A stretch of DNA of 64,000 nt, taken from contig JANYDU010000028.1 of NCBI GenBank assembly GCA_025359805.1, positions 59,535 through 123,534 on the forward strand, given 5' to 3'. Position numbers and translations under genes: made by a program. Positions 34,610 to 42,955 of this stretch are shown one piece after another. Below the pieces are notes generated by a model. That model was not told the DNA's origin and made no database searches. It saw only the letters and a list, made by a program, of their open reading frames with translations. Positions within the stretch are counted from its first letter, which is position 1; every line of letters starts with the position of its first letter. The stretch comes from Bacteroidota bacterium (GTDB lineage: Bacteria > Bacteroidota > Bacteroidia > UKL13-3).

Positions 34610-35445
34610 TACAACATATTTAAACTGTGGCGAACATATGAACCGAAGAACAATGCATATTTTTGTTTATTTGGAATGCGGACTCTCTCGTTCAAAATTT
34701 TTGTTGCTGGCAACGCTACAATTTTGCGTAATAAATTGGAATAATATTTATAGGCCACATACACACCAAACCGTGCATTTTTTGGCAAACGCTTAACGCC
34801 CTCATATCCCAATTGAAAATCGGATAAAATATCGGCTTCAATTTCTTTTTTGGTTAACGTGTCGAACTCGTTGTGCTGCAGTTGAGGAAAATATACACGC
34901 CCAAGTTCTTGCTTATCGGAATTAAAATCTCGCAAAAAATTTATTTTTTGAAAAGCAGAACCCAACTTCATAGCGTTATATTTTAACTCATCGTATGTTA
35001 CTTGATTTCCTTCTACAAATACTTTTAAACACATCAATCCTACAACTTCTGCCGATCCTAAAATATATTCTTCGTAATTTTTTTGAGAATATTTTCTATC
35101 ATCCAAATCCATTTCCATGCTGTTAAAAAATGTTTCTATTAAATGTAAATCAATTTGATATTGGTTAACAACAGATTGAAAAGTATTTAAAATAGGATTT
35201 AAACTTATTTTGTTGGCAATAGCTTTATAGGTTTCGGCTTTAAACTCTTCTAATAAAGTACGTTTATCAAAGCCGTGAAAAGTGTCTACAATTTCATCTG
35301 CGAATCTTACAAAACCATAAATACCATAAATTGGGGTGTGAAATTTTTTTGCTAAAAAACGAATCCCCATTGAAAACGAAGTACTGTAAGTATTCGTTAC
35401 CATTTTGCTGGTTCGTTGAGAAAGGTGATCAAACAATTGTTTCAT
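34609..35445 (-). CDS. crtB: Phytoene synthase
   Basis: 278-residue squalene/phytoene synthase family enzyme joining two GGPP to phytoene. The two Asp-rich Mg-diphosphate motifs are DEIVDT (first) and DFNSD (second, in FLRDFNSD); RVYFPQLQ is a further family signature. It starts 13 bases after crtI and overlaps the next gene by one base. No GGPP synthase (crtE) is in the window. Confidence 0.95.
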   Translation of the reverse strand: MKQLFDHLSQRTSKMVTNTYSTSFSMGIRFLAKKFHTPIYGIYGFVRFADEIVDTFHGFDKRTLLEEFKAETYKAIANKISLNPILNTFQSVVNQYQIDLHLIETFFNSMEMDLDDRKYSQKNYEEYILGSAEVVGLMCLKVFVEGNQVTYDELKYNAMKLGSAFQKINFLRDFNSDKQELGRVYFPQLQHNEFDTLTKKEIEADILSDFQLGYEGVKRLPKNARFGVYVAYKYYSNLLRKIVALPATKILNERVRIPNKQKYALFFGSYVRHSLNML

Positions 35446-35458
35446 ACTTTTTACGAGT

Positions 35459-36934
35459 TTAAAGTTGTTCTTTACATATTAGATTTGCAACCACTTTGCC
35501 GCTTATTATACTTGGCGGAACACCAGCCCCTGGAACAGTTAGTTGCCCAGCAAAGTATAAGTTACTCAATTTTTTGCTTTTCATTTTTGGTTTGAGAAAG
35601 GCTGTTTGATTGAGGGTATTTGCCAATCCATAAGCATTTCCTTTGTAGGCGTGATAATCGTTTATAAAATCAGTATGAGCGTAACTGCGATTATAAATAA
35701 TATGCTCCTTTATGTTTTCTCCAGTATGTTTTTCTAATCTATTCATCAATAAACCAAAATAGTGATTTCTTGTTTTTTCGCTATCAATTAAATTTGGAGC
35801 AACAGGAATTAACAGAAACAAGTTTTCACACCCTTTTGGTGCTATACTCTCATCAGTTTTAGATGGAACACACGCGTAGAATAGCGGTTTTTTTGGCCAT
35901 TTGGGTTGGGTATAAATATCATTTGCATGTTGCATAAAGTCTTCATCAAAAAATAAATTATGATGAAGCAATCCTGATATTTTTTTATTTACACCAACAA
36001 AAAACAATAGTGATGAGGGGGCCATTTTACGTTTATTCCAATATTTTTCAGTGTATGTTTTATCTTTTTCAGCCAATAAGTTTTGCTCGATATGATGATA
36101 ATCTCCAGCACCAACAACAATGTCAGCTTCAACTATTTTATTCTTTGTGTGAATTTTTGTTGCTTTACCATTTGCTGTTTCAATTTTTAATACCTCTTCA
36201 TTTAATTCAATTTTTACATTTTGAGAAATAGCAATCTTTAAAAAGGCGTCAATAATTTTATGCATTCCGTGCATTGGATACCAAGTTCCCAAATTCATAT
36301 CAGCATAATTCATTAAGCTATAAAGTGCGGGGGTGTTTTTGGGAAGAGCACCCAAAAATAAAATAGGAAACTCCATTAACTCAATTAAAAATGGATGAGA
36401 AACAACACTTCGAATATGTTTTTGCATACTGGTAAGCACATCCATTTTTAGCAAACCATTTAACAATCTTATGTCGGCAAATTCAAATATCGAAAGGCTT
36501 GGTTTGTAAACTAAATCGTTCATGCCAACTTCATATTTATACTTAGCTTCTTTTAAAAATTGTTGTAAACGTTTTCCGCTTCCTGGTTCAAATCGTTCAA
36601 ATAAATTTTCGAGTGCATTAGTATCAGCAGGAATATCAATTCCTTCGCCATTTTTCCAAAATATCTTGTATGAAGGGTCAAGTCGTATTAAATCATAAAA
36701 ATCGGAAGTGGTTTTTCCAAAATCATTATAAAACTTTTCAAACACATCAGGCATCCAATACCAACTTGGCCCCATATCAAAAGTAAAACCTTTGGCCTCA
36801 AAGTTTCTTGCTCGTCCACCTGCTTCATTGTTTTTTTCGAGTATGGTAACATCAAAACCTTTAGCACCCAGATAACATGCCGCTGATAATCCTGCTATAC
36901 CAGAACCAATAATAACCACTCTTTTTTCTGTCAT
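35459..36934 (-). CDS. crtI: Phytoene desaturase
   Basis: FAD-dependent desaturase converting phytoene to lycopene. The N-terminal dinucleotide-binding motif VVIIGSGIAGLSAACYLGAKG and GGRARNFE are clear, and the C-terminal CrtI signature NLYFAGQLTVPGAGVPPSIISG is present. The ATG at 36934 (MTEKRVV) gives 491 residues; a longer frame from a TTG at 36997 would add 21 unlikely residues. It is first in the minus-strand carotenoid unit and divergent from crtZ. Confidence 0.96.
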   Translation of the reverse strand: MTEKRVVIIGSGIAGLSAACYLGAKGFDVTILEKNNEAGGRARNFEAKGFTFDMGPSWYWMPDVFEKFYNDFGKTTSDFYDLIRLDPSYKIFWKNGEGIDIPADTNALENLFERFEPGSGKRLQQFLKEAKYKYEVGMNDLVYKPSLSIFEFADIRLLNGLLKMDVLTSMQKHIRSVVSHPFLIELMEFPILFLGALPKNTPALYSLMNYADMNLGTWYPMHGMHKIIDAFLKIAISQNVKIELNEEVLKIETANGKATKIHTKNKIVEADIVVGAGDYHHIEQNLLAEKDKTYTEKYWNKRKMAPSSLLFFVGVNKKISGLLHHNLFFDEDFMQHANDIYTQPKWPKKPLFYACVPSKTDESIAPKGCENLFLLIPVAPNLIDSEKTRNHYFGLLMNRLEKHTGENIKEHIIYNRSYAHTDFINDYHAYKGNAYGLANTLNQTAFLKPKMKSKKLSNLYFAGQLTVPGAGVPPSIISGKVVANLICKEQL

Positions 36935-36973
36935 TTGGGTGAATTTTAAATGTAACATCAATGTTCTAAAAAT

Positions 36974-36999
36974 GTTTGTTGAACTCTTGTTAAACAAAC
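36974..36999. promoter_or_regulatory. Inverted repeat between crtI and crtZ
   Basis: GTTTGTT (36974-36980) and AACAAAC (36993-36999) are perfect inverted arms around 12 bases; the same stretch also contains the direct repeats TTGTTGAAC and TTGTTAAAC 11 bases apart. It lies 40 bases upstream of the crtI ATG, in the shared control region of the divergent carotenoid genes. Confidence 0.35.
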
Positions 37000-37068
37000 C
37001 GAGCGGAATTTGGATAAAAAATTTTAAAACAATTTTCTTTTTTAAACCTTTTGTTTTTATTTGGAAAA

Positions 37069-37524
37069 ATGTTAATTAATATATTATTTATTTCTCTCAC
37101 CTTTTGTTTTATGGAGTTTGTTGCATGGTTTACTCATAAGTATGTTATGCATGGGTTTCTGTGGTATCTTCACAAAGATCATCATCAAGGACATGATGGT
37201 TTTTTTGAAAAGAATGACAGCTTTTTTTTGATTTTTGCTATACCAAGTATCTACTTTTACATAACAGGTTTTGCTGCTCATGATTTTAGGCTATACATTG
37301 GTATTGGTATTTCATTATACGGGTTAGCGTATTTTTTTGTTCATGATATTATTATTCATCAGCGATTTAAATTACTGAGAAATTGGGACAATAAATATAT
37401 TATTGGAATTAGAAGAGCGCATAAAATACACCATAAACATTTGGCAAAAGAAGAAGGTGAAAATTTTGGTATGCTACTCGTTCCTTTTCGCTATTTTATA
37501 AAAAACAAAAAACAAATTATCTAA
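37069..37524 (+). CDS. crtZ: Beta-carotene hydroxylase
   Basis: 151-residue membrane enzyme of the fatty-acid-hydroxylase-type di-iron family, adding hydroxyls to the beta-ionone rings to give zeaxanthin. Histidine clusters HKYVMH, HKDHH, HDIIIH and HKIHHKH are the di-iron ligands. I use the ATG at 37069 (a TTG at 37051 would add six residues). Its stop overlaps the cyclase start by one base (TAATG), indicating coupling. Confidence 0.94.
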   Translation: MLINILFISLTFCFMEFVAWFTHKYVMHGFLWYLHKDHHQGHDGFFEKNDSFFLIFAIPSIYFYITGFAAHDFRLYIGIGISLYGLAYFFVHDIIIHQRFKLLRNWDNKYIIGIRRAHKIHHKHLAKEEGENFGMLLVPFRYFIKNKKQII

Positions 37525-38198
37525 TGTCTGTATATGCTTGGCTAATGGCGGGGTCTTTTCTTTTTCCATTTATATTCAGCTTCGAAAAAAATGTGGCCTA
37601 TTATAAACAATGGGGTTCATTGTTTGTAGGAATATTAATCAATGGAATATTTTTAATTTTATGGGATGGGTGGTTTGTTCGCATGGGTGTATGGAGTTTT
37701 AATCCAGAATACGTGTGGCCAATGCGGTATAATAATTTGCCTATAGAAGAGTGGCTTTTCTTTTTTGTAATACCATACAGCAGTATCTTTATTTATGCAT
37801 GTTTAAAAGTGTATATAAAGAAAAATCCTCTTGAAAAACTCAAACAACATATTACTTTATTTTTTATTTTTTTAACTTTTGCATTGGCTCTGCTTAATTC
37901 TGATAAGTTGTATACTTTTTACAATTGTCTTTTTGCATTTATTCTTTTGCTTGTTCATTATTTTTTTTTGAAAAAAGACTGGATGGGATACTTTTGGTTA
38001 GCTTACTTTATTCATCTCATTCCCTTTTTTATCATCAATGGAATATTAACAGCGTTGCCTGTTGTGGTTTATAACAACATGGAAAACCTTGGTGTTTTTA
38101 TTTATACAATTCCTATTGAGGATAGTATTTATTCACTTACCTGTTTATTGATTCCGATTACAATAATGGAGAGTTTGAACAAACTAAAAAGCAGTTAA
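37524..38198 (+). CDS. crtYcd: Lycopene cyclase, CrtYcd-type
   Basis: 224-residue polytopic membrane protein made of two homologous cyclase halves, as in fused CrtYc-CrtYd. Each half has the typical motif: NNLPIEEWLFFFVIPYSS in the first and YTIPIEDSIYSLTCLLIP in the second. It cyclises lycopene to beta-carotene. This membrane type is unrelated to the flavoprotein CrtY. With crtB, crtI and crtZ it completes a route from GGPP to zeaxanthin. Confidence 0.93.
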   Translation: MSVYAWLMAGSFLFPFIFSFEKNVAYYKQWGSLFVGILINGIFLILWDGWFVRMGVWSFNPEYVWPMRYNNLPIEEWLFFFVIPYSSIFIYACLKVYIKKNPLEKLKQHITLFFIFLTFALALLNSDKLYTFYNCLFAFILLLVHYFFLKKDWMGYFWLAYFIHLIPFFIINGILTALPVVVYNNMENLGVFIYTIPIEDSIYSLTCLLIPITIMESLNKLKSS

Positions 38199-38237
38199 AA
38201 TCGATAATCACAATATTAATTTAATAGGTAAATTTTA

Positions 38238-38265
38238 TTGTTATCCTGTGTTCATGTTATATTCG
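38238..38265 (+). promoter_or_regulatory. Putative promoter of the TPR protein gene
   Basis: TTG (38238-38240), 17 bases, TATATTCG (38258-38265), one mismatch from TAnnTTTG; the ATG is at 38272, implying a very short leader. Confidence 0.4.
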
Positions 38266-38271
38266 TAAACT

Positions 38272-40080
38272 ATGATTCGCATATTTAGTTTTATGTTTAT
38301 TTTTTCTTTCAGTTTTTCTTTGTTTGCACAAGATAAGGAAGAACAATTGGCAGCGCATTATTTGAGTAATAATGAGTTTGAAAAAGCAGCCGATGTATAT
38401 GAACGACTGTTTTCTAAAAACCCTCAATCATCATACATTTATGAAAATTTATTAACCTGTTATTTTAAGCTAAATAAATTTGATGATGCAGAGAAGTTAA
38501 CCAAAAAGCAGATTCGTAAAAACGATGGAAATCCTTATTATTTGGTTGATTTGGGATACGTGTATAAGAAAGCAGGCAATGCCGAAAAATCAAAAAAACA
38601 GTTTGAAGAAGTGATAAATAAAATACGGGGAAGTGAAGAACAAACTATTGAAACAGCGAATGCTTTTCAAAAAAGAGGAGAGTTAGATTACGCTATTAAT
38701 TCCTATTTAAAAGCAAGAAAACTAAACGGAAATAACCATCAAATTTTTTGTATTCAATTAGCCAATTTGTATTCCGAAAAGAAGGAAACAAAACTTATGA
38801 TTGAGGAATATTTAAACGCCTTGCAAGCCAATCCAACAATGGAAGAAGATATTCAAGGATACTTGCAATTATATTTAGATAACGATGCCGATTATGAATT
38901 AATGAAATTGGCATTACTCAAAAAAAATAAAGAATTTCCGGGTGATGATGCCATAAGTGAAATGCTTATTTGGATGTATGTGCAGCGAAAAGATTTTGAT
39001 AACGCGTTTACGCAAACCAAAGCTTTTGATAAACGATATAAAGAAGACGGAAGAAGATTAATTGATCTTGGATATTTAGCCATTTCAAACGAAAAATTTA
39101 CTGCAGCAACAACAATTTTTTTATACGTGGCAAGTATTGGAAAAGAAAAACCATTTTATGTAAATGCCCGTTTGGGAACTCTTGATGCCGAGAATAAAAA
39201 AATATTCTTTAGCGGAAATTATACCGAACTCGATTTAAAAAAACTGGAAACAGATTATACAAACTTCTTAACAGAGTTCGGAAAAAATTATTTTTCGGCA
39301 CCTGCTGAGCGTGATTTGGCAAGACTTCAAGCGTATTACTTACATAATTTTGAAAGCAGTATTCAATCATTTAAAGAATTGATTGATATGCCAAGATTGG
39401 ATAATAGATTTAAAGCTGAATGTAAATTAGAGTTGGGCGATATTTATATTTTAAAAGGCGAAGAGTGGGAAGCGATGTTACTGTATGGGCAAGTTGATAA
39501 AGAGTTTTTGGAAGACCCACTTGGGCAGGAGGCAAAGTTTAGAAATGCCAGACTTTGCTATTATCTCGGACAATTTGATTGGGCGCGTGCGCAGTTAGAT
39601 GTGTTAAAAACAGCTACTACTCAACTTATTGCCAATAATGCACTTGAGCTTTCTTTGTTGATTCAGGATAATACATTGGATAGTGTTGAAGAGCCTTTGT
39701 TGATGTTTGCAAAAGCAGATTTATTTTATTTTCAAAACAAAACAGAAAGAGCATTACAAATTTTAGATAGCATTAATCTTGTTTATCCACGCCATACTTT
39801 AGATGACGAGATATTGTATAAACGAGCTGAAATATTTTTGAAGAAGAGAGATTATACAAAGTCATGCGCATATTTAGAGCAGCTCATAAAGGAAAATGGT
39901 TCGGATATTTTGGGTGATAATGCACTTTTTTTATTGGCAACGATTACCGAAAAAAACTTGAATGATAAACCTAAAGCCATGAAATTATATGAAGAGTTTA
40001 TTGAAAAATATCCTGGAAGTTTTTTCTTGGTTGAAGTTCGTAAACGCTTCCGTTCGCTGAGAGGAGATCAAATTAATTAA
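38272..40080 (+). CDS. Exported tetratricopeptide-repeat protein
   Basis: 602 residues: signal peptide MIRIFSFMFIFSFSFSLFAQ, then TPR helices through most of the length (for example NEFEKAADVYERLFSKNP, RGELDYAINSYLKARKLN, DKPKAMKLYEEFIEKYPG). The last part resembles the TPR units of lipoprotein-assembly factors such as BamD, but no such assignment is safe. Probably a periplasmic protein-interaction scaffold. Ends overlapping the convergent GT87 gene by eight bases. Confidence 0.82.
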   Translation: MIRIFSFMFIFSFSFSLFAQDKEEQLAAHYLSNNEFEKAADVYERLFSKNPQSSYIYENLLTCYFKLNKFDDAEKLTKKQIRKNDGNPYYLVDLGYVYKKAGNAEKSKKQFEEVINKIRGSEEQTIETANAFQKRGELDYAINSYLKARKLNGNNHQIFCIQLANLYSEKKETKLMIEEYLNALQANPTMEEDIQGYLQLYLDNDADYELMKLALLKKNKEFPGDDAISEMLIWMYVQRKDFDNAFTQTKAFDKRYKEDGRRLIDLGYLAISNEKFTAATTIFLYVASIGKEKPFYVNARLGTLDAENKKIFFSGNYTELDLKKLETDYTNFLTEFGKNYFSAPAERDLARLQAYYLHNFESSIQSFKELIDMPRLDNRFKAECKLELGDIYILKGEEWEAMLLYGQVDKEFLEDPLGQEAKFRNARLCYYLGQFDWARAQLDVLKTATTQLIANNALELSLLIQDNTLDSVEEPLLMFAKADLFYFQNKTERALQILDSINLVYPRHTLDDEILYKRAEIFLKKRDYTKSCAYLEQLIKENGSDILGDNALFLLATITEKNLNDKPKAMKLYEEFIEKYPGSFFLVEVRKRFRSLRGDQIN

Positions 40081-41233
40081 TTTTTTTTGTGGTCAGCAAC
40101 TTACACTCAACAATTATCCAAACCATAAAACAAGGCAAAGCTTTTAAAGCCATTGGCATCAAATAATCAATCCTAATATTTCGAGGAATAACATCTGTTG
40201 GAGAAAGAGAAGTGAGCACAAATACAACACAAATTAAAGCCAGATTCCATTTTGATTTTTCTTCATTTACATACCAAATGGCAACACCAATCACGGGAAT
40301 AATATAAGTAGATGATTCGGCAGCATGGCTAAATATAACACTCCAAATCATAATAGATGCCAAAAATAATTGCTTAAAATAATTGCTTTCAAATTGTTTG
40401 TATCGAATATACTTTACACAAAAAACCGCAATAGCCAGCACTTGAATAATGCTAATATAAAAACCATAATCAGTTGGCTTAAAAATATTGGCGAGCAACC
40501 GCATTACTGATATATCGTGGTTGATGGCGTGGTCGCCTACCAAAGTATTAAACCACGATTGATATAAAATAATTAACTCATTAACCGAAACAAATGCAAG
40601 CGGACAAACTAATAAAACAATGCTCCATAAAATTCCGTAGGCAATAAATTTTCCCTTTTGCGGATATAATAAAAACAATGCAGCACCCAAGATGCCAAAT
40701 ACTTTTATAAAGGTTCCGAATGCAATTAAAAAAGCAGCAAGGCCTACTTTTTTGTTTTCGAAAGCATAAAAAATAAACAGGAACAATGCTCCCATTAAAG
40801 GATTAATCTGCACATTTTGAATAGCTGTAATTAATTCTATCAAAATAAACCACCAAATGAATACTTTTTTTGCATCATGGAGTTGTAATAACTTCACACC
40901 AAAAAAAACAGAAAAAGCATTAAACAATGTCCAAACTACTGCCCCAACTGGCGCTGGCAACAAAGCAAATGGAGCAATAAATACGGCAAACGCAGGGCCA
41001 TATAAAAACTCATCTAAAAAACCATACGTGGAATCATTTGGGAAAAAGCCATACAAAGTTTGGTGATTGATGAGGTGGTAAAATGAATTCCTGTAGATGA
41101 GAAAATTATTGAATGAACCAATTTTTACTTTTATAATGGTTGCAATTAAAACAACTAAAAAATAAACTGTAGCAATAAAATATACGTTTGAAAATAGGTT
41201 TTTAAAGGAGAATTTTTTCTGCATGGTCTTCAT
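40073..41233 (-). CDS. GT87-family (DUF2029) membrane glycosyltransferase
   Basis: 386-residue protein with about ten hydrophobic helices. The GT-C features are an early YRNSFYHLI region and EFLYGPAFAVFIAPFALLP, typical of GT87/DUF2029 (mannosyltransferase-like, polyprenyl-phosphate-sugar dependent). The precise acceptor is unknown. Its start overlaps the GT2 gene's stop by one base (TAATG), so the two probably act in one glycan pathway. Confidence 0.82.
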   Translation of the reverse strand: MKTMQKKFSFKNLFSNVYFIATVYFLVVLIATIIKVKIGSFNNFLIYRNSFYHLINHQTLYGFFPNDSTYGFLDEFLYGPAFAVFIAPFALLPAPVGAVVWTLFNAFSVFFGVKLLQLHDAKKVFIWWFILIELITAIQNVQINPLMGALFLFIFYAFENKKVGLAAFLIAFGTFIKVFGILGAALFLLYPQKGKFIAYGILWSIVLLVCPLAFVSVNELIILYQSWFNTLVGDHAINHDISVMRLLANIFKPTDYGFYISIIQVLAIAVFCVKYIRYKQFESNYFKQLFLASIMIWSVIFSHAAESSTYIIPVIGVAIWYVNEEKSKWNLALICVVFVLTSLSPTDVIPRNIRIDYLMPMALKALPCFMVWIIVECKLLTTKKIN

Positions 41234-42135
41234 TATTTTTTGATAAATGAAATCACTCTTTTAAATTTGTCTCTCAAAAATTTATTTTTTATTTCTCCAT
41301 TTAAATCTGGCTCAGATAAATATCCTTTGAATTGCTCACCAAGGTGTAAATAAAACTTGAAAAAGGTAGAATTACTCATTCCCCATTTTTGTAAAAACTG
41401 CGTATATCCATCATTCTTTTTTATTCGCGATACACTTTTAGAAATAAAATGATAGACCCTACTTTCCGAAACACCTTTGTAATAGCGAACTCCCGCTTTC
41501 CATAATTTCATCATCATATCAGGATCAGAACCCATGCCCGGAGAAAACTCAATACTTAATCCTCCAATAACTGTCCAAATATTTTTGTGCAATAACATCG
41601 GATACCAATTTCCACCCGTCCAATCGGCAAATGGAAGTTGAGCATAGTCTTCTAATAATTTTTGCTCGTTAAATGTTTCTATGCTCTCGCCAAAATCATA
41701 AGGAGCTATCACGCAATTGTTTGTTGTTTGTTTGTGTTCTATGGATGTGGAGTTGATGGCAAAATATATATGGTCCAAATTTTTCAACTCATCATACAAA
41801 GGCTTATCCCAATTTGGACAAAAATATTTATCATCATCGGTTAGTAAAATTAAACTGGTTGATGCCAATACCGAAGCCGCATTAAAAGCAAAACACACAC
41901 CAACATTTGTAAGTGAGTGTGAGTAGGATATTTGCCGCTCCTTTAGCCATTCAATGGTTCCATCTGTTCCTTCATTAACATGCACGATGATTTCATGTTC
42001 ATATACTGAATTTTTTTTGATGCTATTTATGCAACATTTTAAATACGGCAAATTATTCCAAGAGGGAATAAGAATAGAAAAAATTCCTTCTGTTTTTTTT
42101 GAGGGATGAAATGAAATTAAGCCTTGTTGATTCAC
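41233..42135 (-). CDS. Family 2 glycosyltransferase
   Basis: 300-residue GT-A enzyme without signal or membrane helices. ILIPSWNNLPYLKCCINSI is the family 2 N-terminus, the nucleotide-sugar metal motif is LLTDDDKYF, and EFSPGMGSDPDMMMKLWKAG is the acceptor-side region with the ED-like catalytic acid position. Sugar donor and acceptor cannot be read from sequence. Coupled to the GT87 gene. Confidence 0.88.
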   Translation of the reverse strand: MNQQGLISFHPSKKTEGIFSILIPSWNNLPYLKCCINSIKKNSVYEHEIIVHVNEGTDGTIEWLKERQISYSHSLTNVGVCFAFNAASVLASTSLILLTDDDKYFCPNWDKPLYDELKNLDHIYFAINSTSIEHKQTTNNCVIAPYDFGESIETFNEQKLLEDYAQLPFADWTGGNWYPMLLHKNIWTVIGGLSIEFSPGMGSDPDMMMKLWKAGVRYYKGVSESRVYHFISKSVSRIKKNDGYTQFLQKWGMSNSTFFKFYLHLGEQFKGYLSEPDLNGEIKNKFLRDKFKRVISFIKK

Positions 42136-42208
42136 AGTCGCAATTTAATCCCTAAAGTTTTGCAATGAAATAAATTTTTATCTTGCACTTTTAAAACAAA
42201 AAATTTCT

Positions 42209-42517
42209 ATGATTATTTATAACGTAACCATAAATATTGAAGATGATGCTGCCACAGCTTGGTTAACATGGATGAAAGAAACGCATATTCCTGATGTAAT
42301 GAGCACTGGGTTAATTTTGGATTATAATTTTTCAAAGCTCTTATCAAGACAAGAAGATGAAACGGGAGAAACCTATGTGATACAATATTTGTGTGAAAGC
42401 ATGGCTCATTATGAAAAATACCAATCCGAATTTGCGCCTGCATTGCAAGCCGAAACACAAAAGTGTTTTGGAGGAAAATTTGTTGCATTTAGAACTTTGA
42501 TGGAGAAGGTAAGTTAA
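42209..42517 (+). CDS. DUF4286 family protein
   Basis: 102-residue cytosolic protein, beginning MIIYNVTINIEDD and matching the ferredoxin-like DUF4286 family of Bacteroidota (AATAWLTWMKETHIPDVMSTG; the W-M-x-x-x-H-I-P motif is characteristic). Function unknown. Confidence 0.85.
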   Translation: MIIYNVTINIEDDAATAWLTWMKETHIPDVMSTGLILDYNFSKLLSRQEDETGETYVIQYLCESMAHYEKYQSEFAPALQAETQKCFGGKFVAFRTLMEKVS

Positions 42518-42569
42518 AATTTAAATGCGCACACACCAATAAAAACACCCATTTAAACTTTTAAATGTT

Positions 42570-42602
42570 AATTTATTTTGTTTTACAATTTATTTTGTTT
42601 TA
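42570..42602. repeat. Two tandem copies of a 16-base T-rich repeat
   Basis: AATTTATTTTGTTTTA occurs at 42570-42585 and again at 42587-42602, one base apart, 30 bases upstream of the small gene at 42633. Each copy includes TTATTTTG, one mismatch from the -7 promoter box. Confidence 0.6.
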
Positions 42603-42632
42603 TGTTGCGCTTGCATTTAAACCAAATAAGTT

Positions 42633-42935
42633 ATGGATACTTTAAAAACATTAATCGAAATTTCTTCAATAGTTAAGGAAGAAATTAACAGAATTCGCTT
42701 CGTTGCCGAAGACGTTTTAGTTTCTGACGATCAAAAATCATTGAGACGATCTGAACTTAACAAAGCAATGATGCTTGGTAATTCTGAAAAATCAAAAAGT
42801 AAAATAGTTTTCGCTACAAACGAAGGTTTGAAAAAAGTAGAAACTACAGTTTGGGCTGTAGATGATTGTGAAGTAGTATTGAAAGCAGGGATATTTATTC
42901 CTATTCACGCTATTTGCCATGTAGCCTTACTGTAA
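42633..42935 (+). CDS. Small conserved hypothetical protein
   Basis: 100 residues, no signal peptide. N-terminal helix with a charged segment (LIEISSIVKEEINRIRFVAEDVLVS in part), then FATNEGLKKVETTVWAV and a hydrophobic C-terminus (AGIFIPIHAICHVALL). I recognise no family. The balanced composition and good start context after a distinct upstream region support a real gene. Confidence 0.65.
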   Translation: MDTLKTLIEISSIVKEEINRIRFVAEDVLVSDDQKSLRRSELNKAMMLGNSEKSKSKIVFATNEGLKKVETTVWAVDDCEVVLKAGIFIPIHAICHVALL

Positions 42936-42955
42936 AAAGTAAAGCTATATTATCA

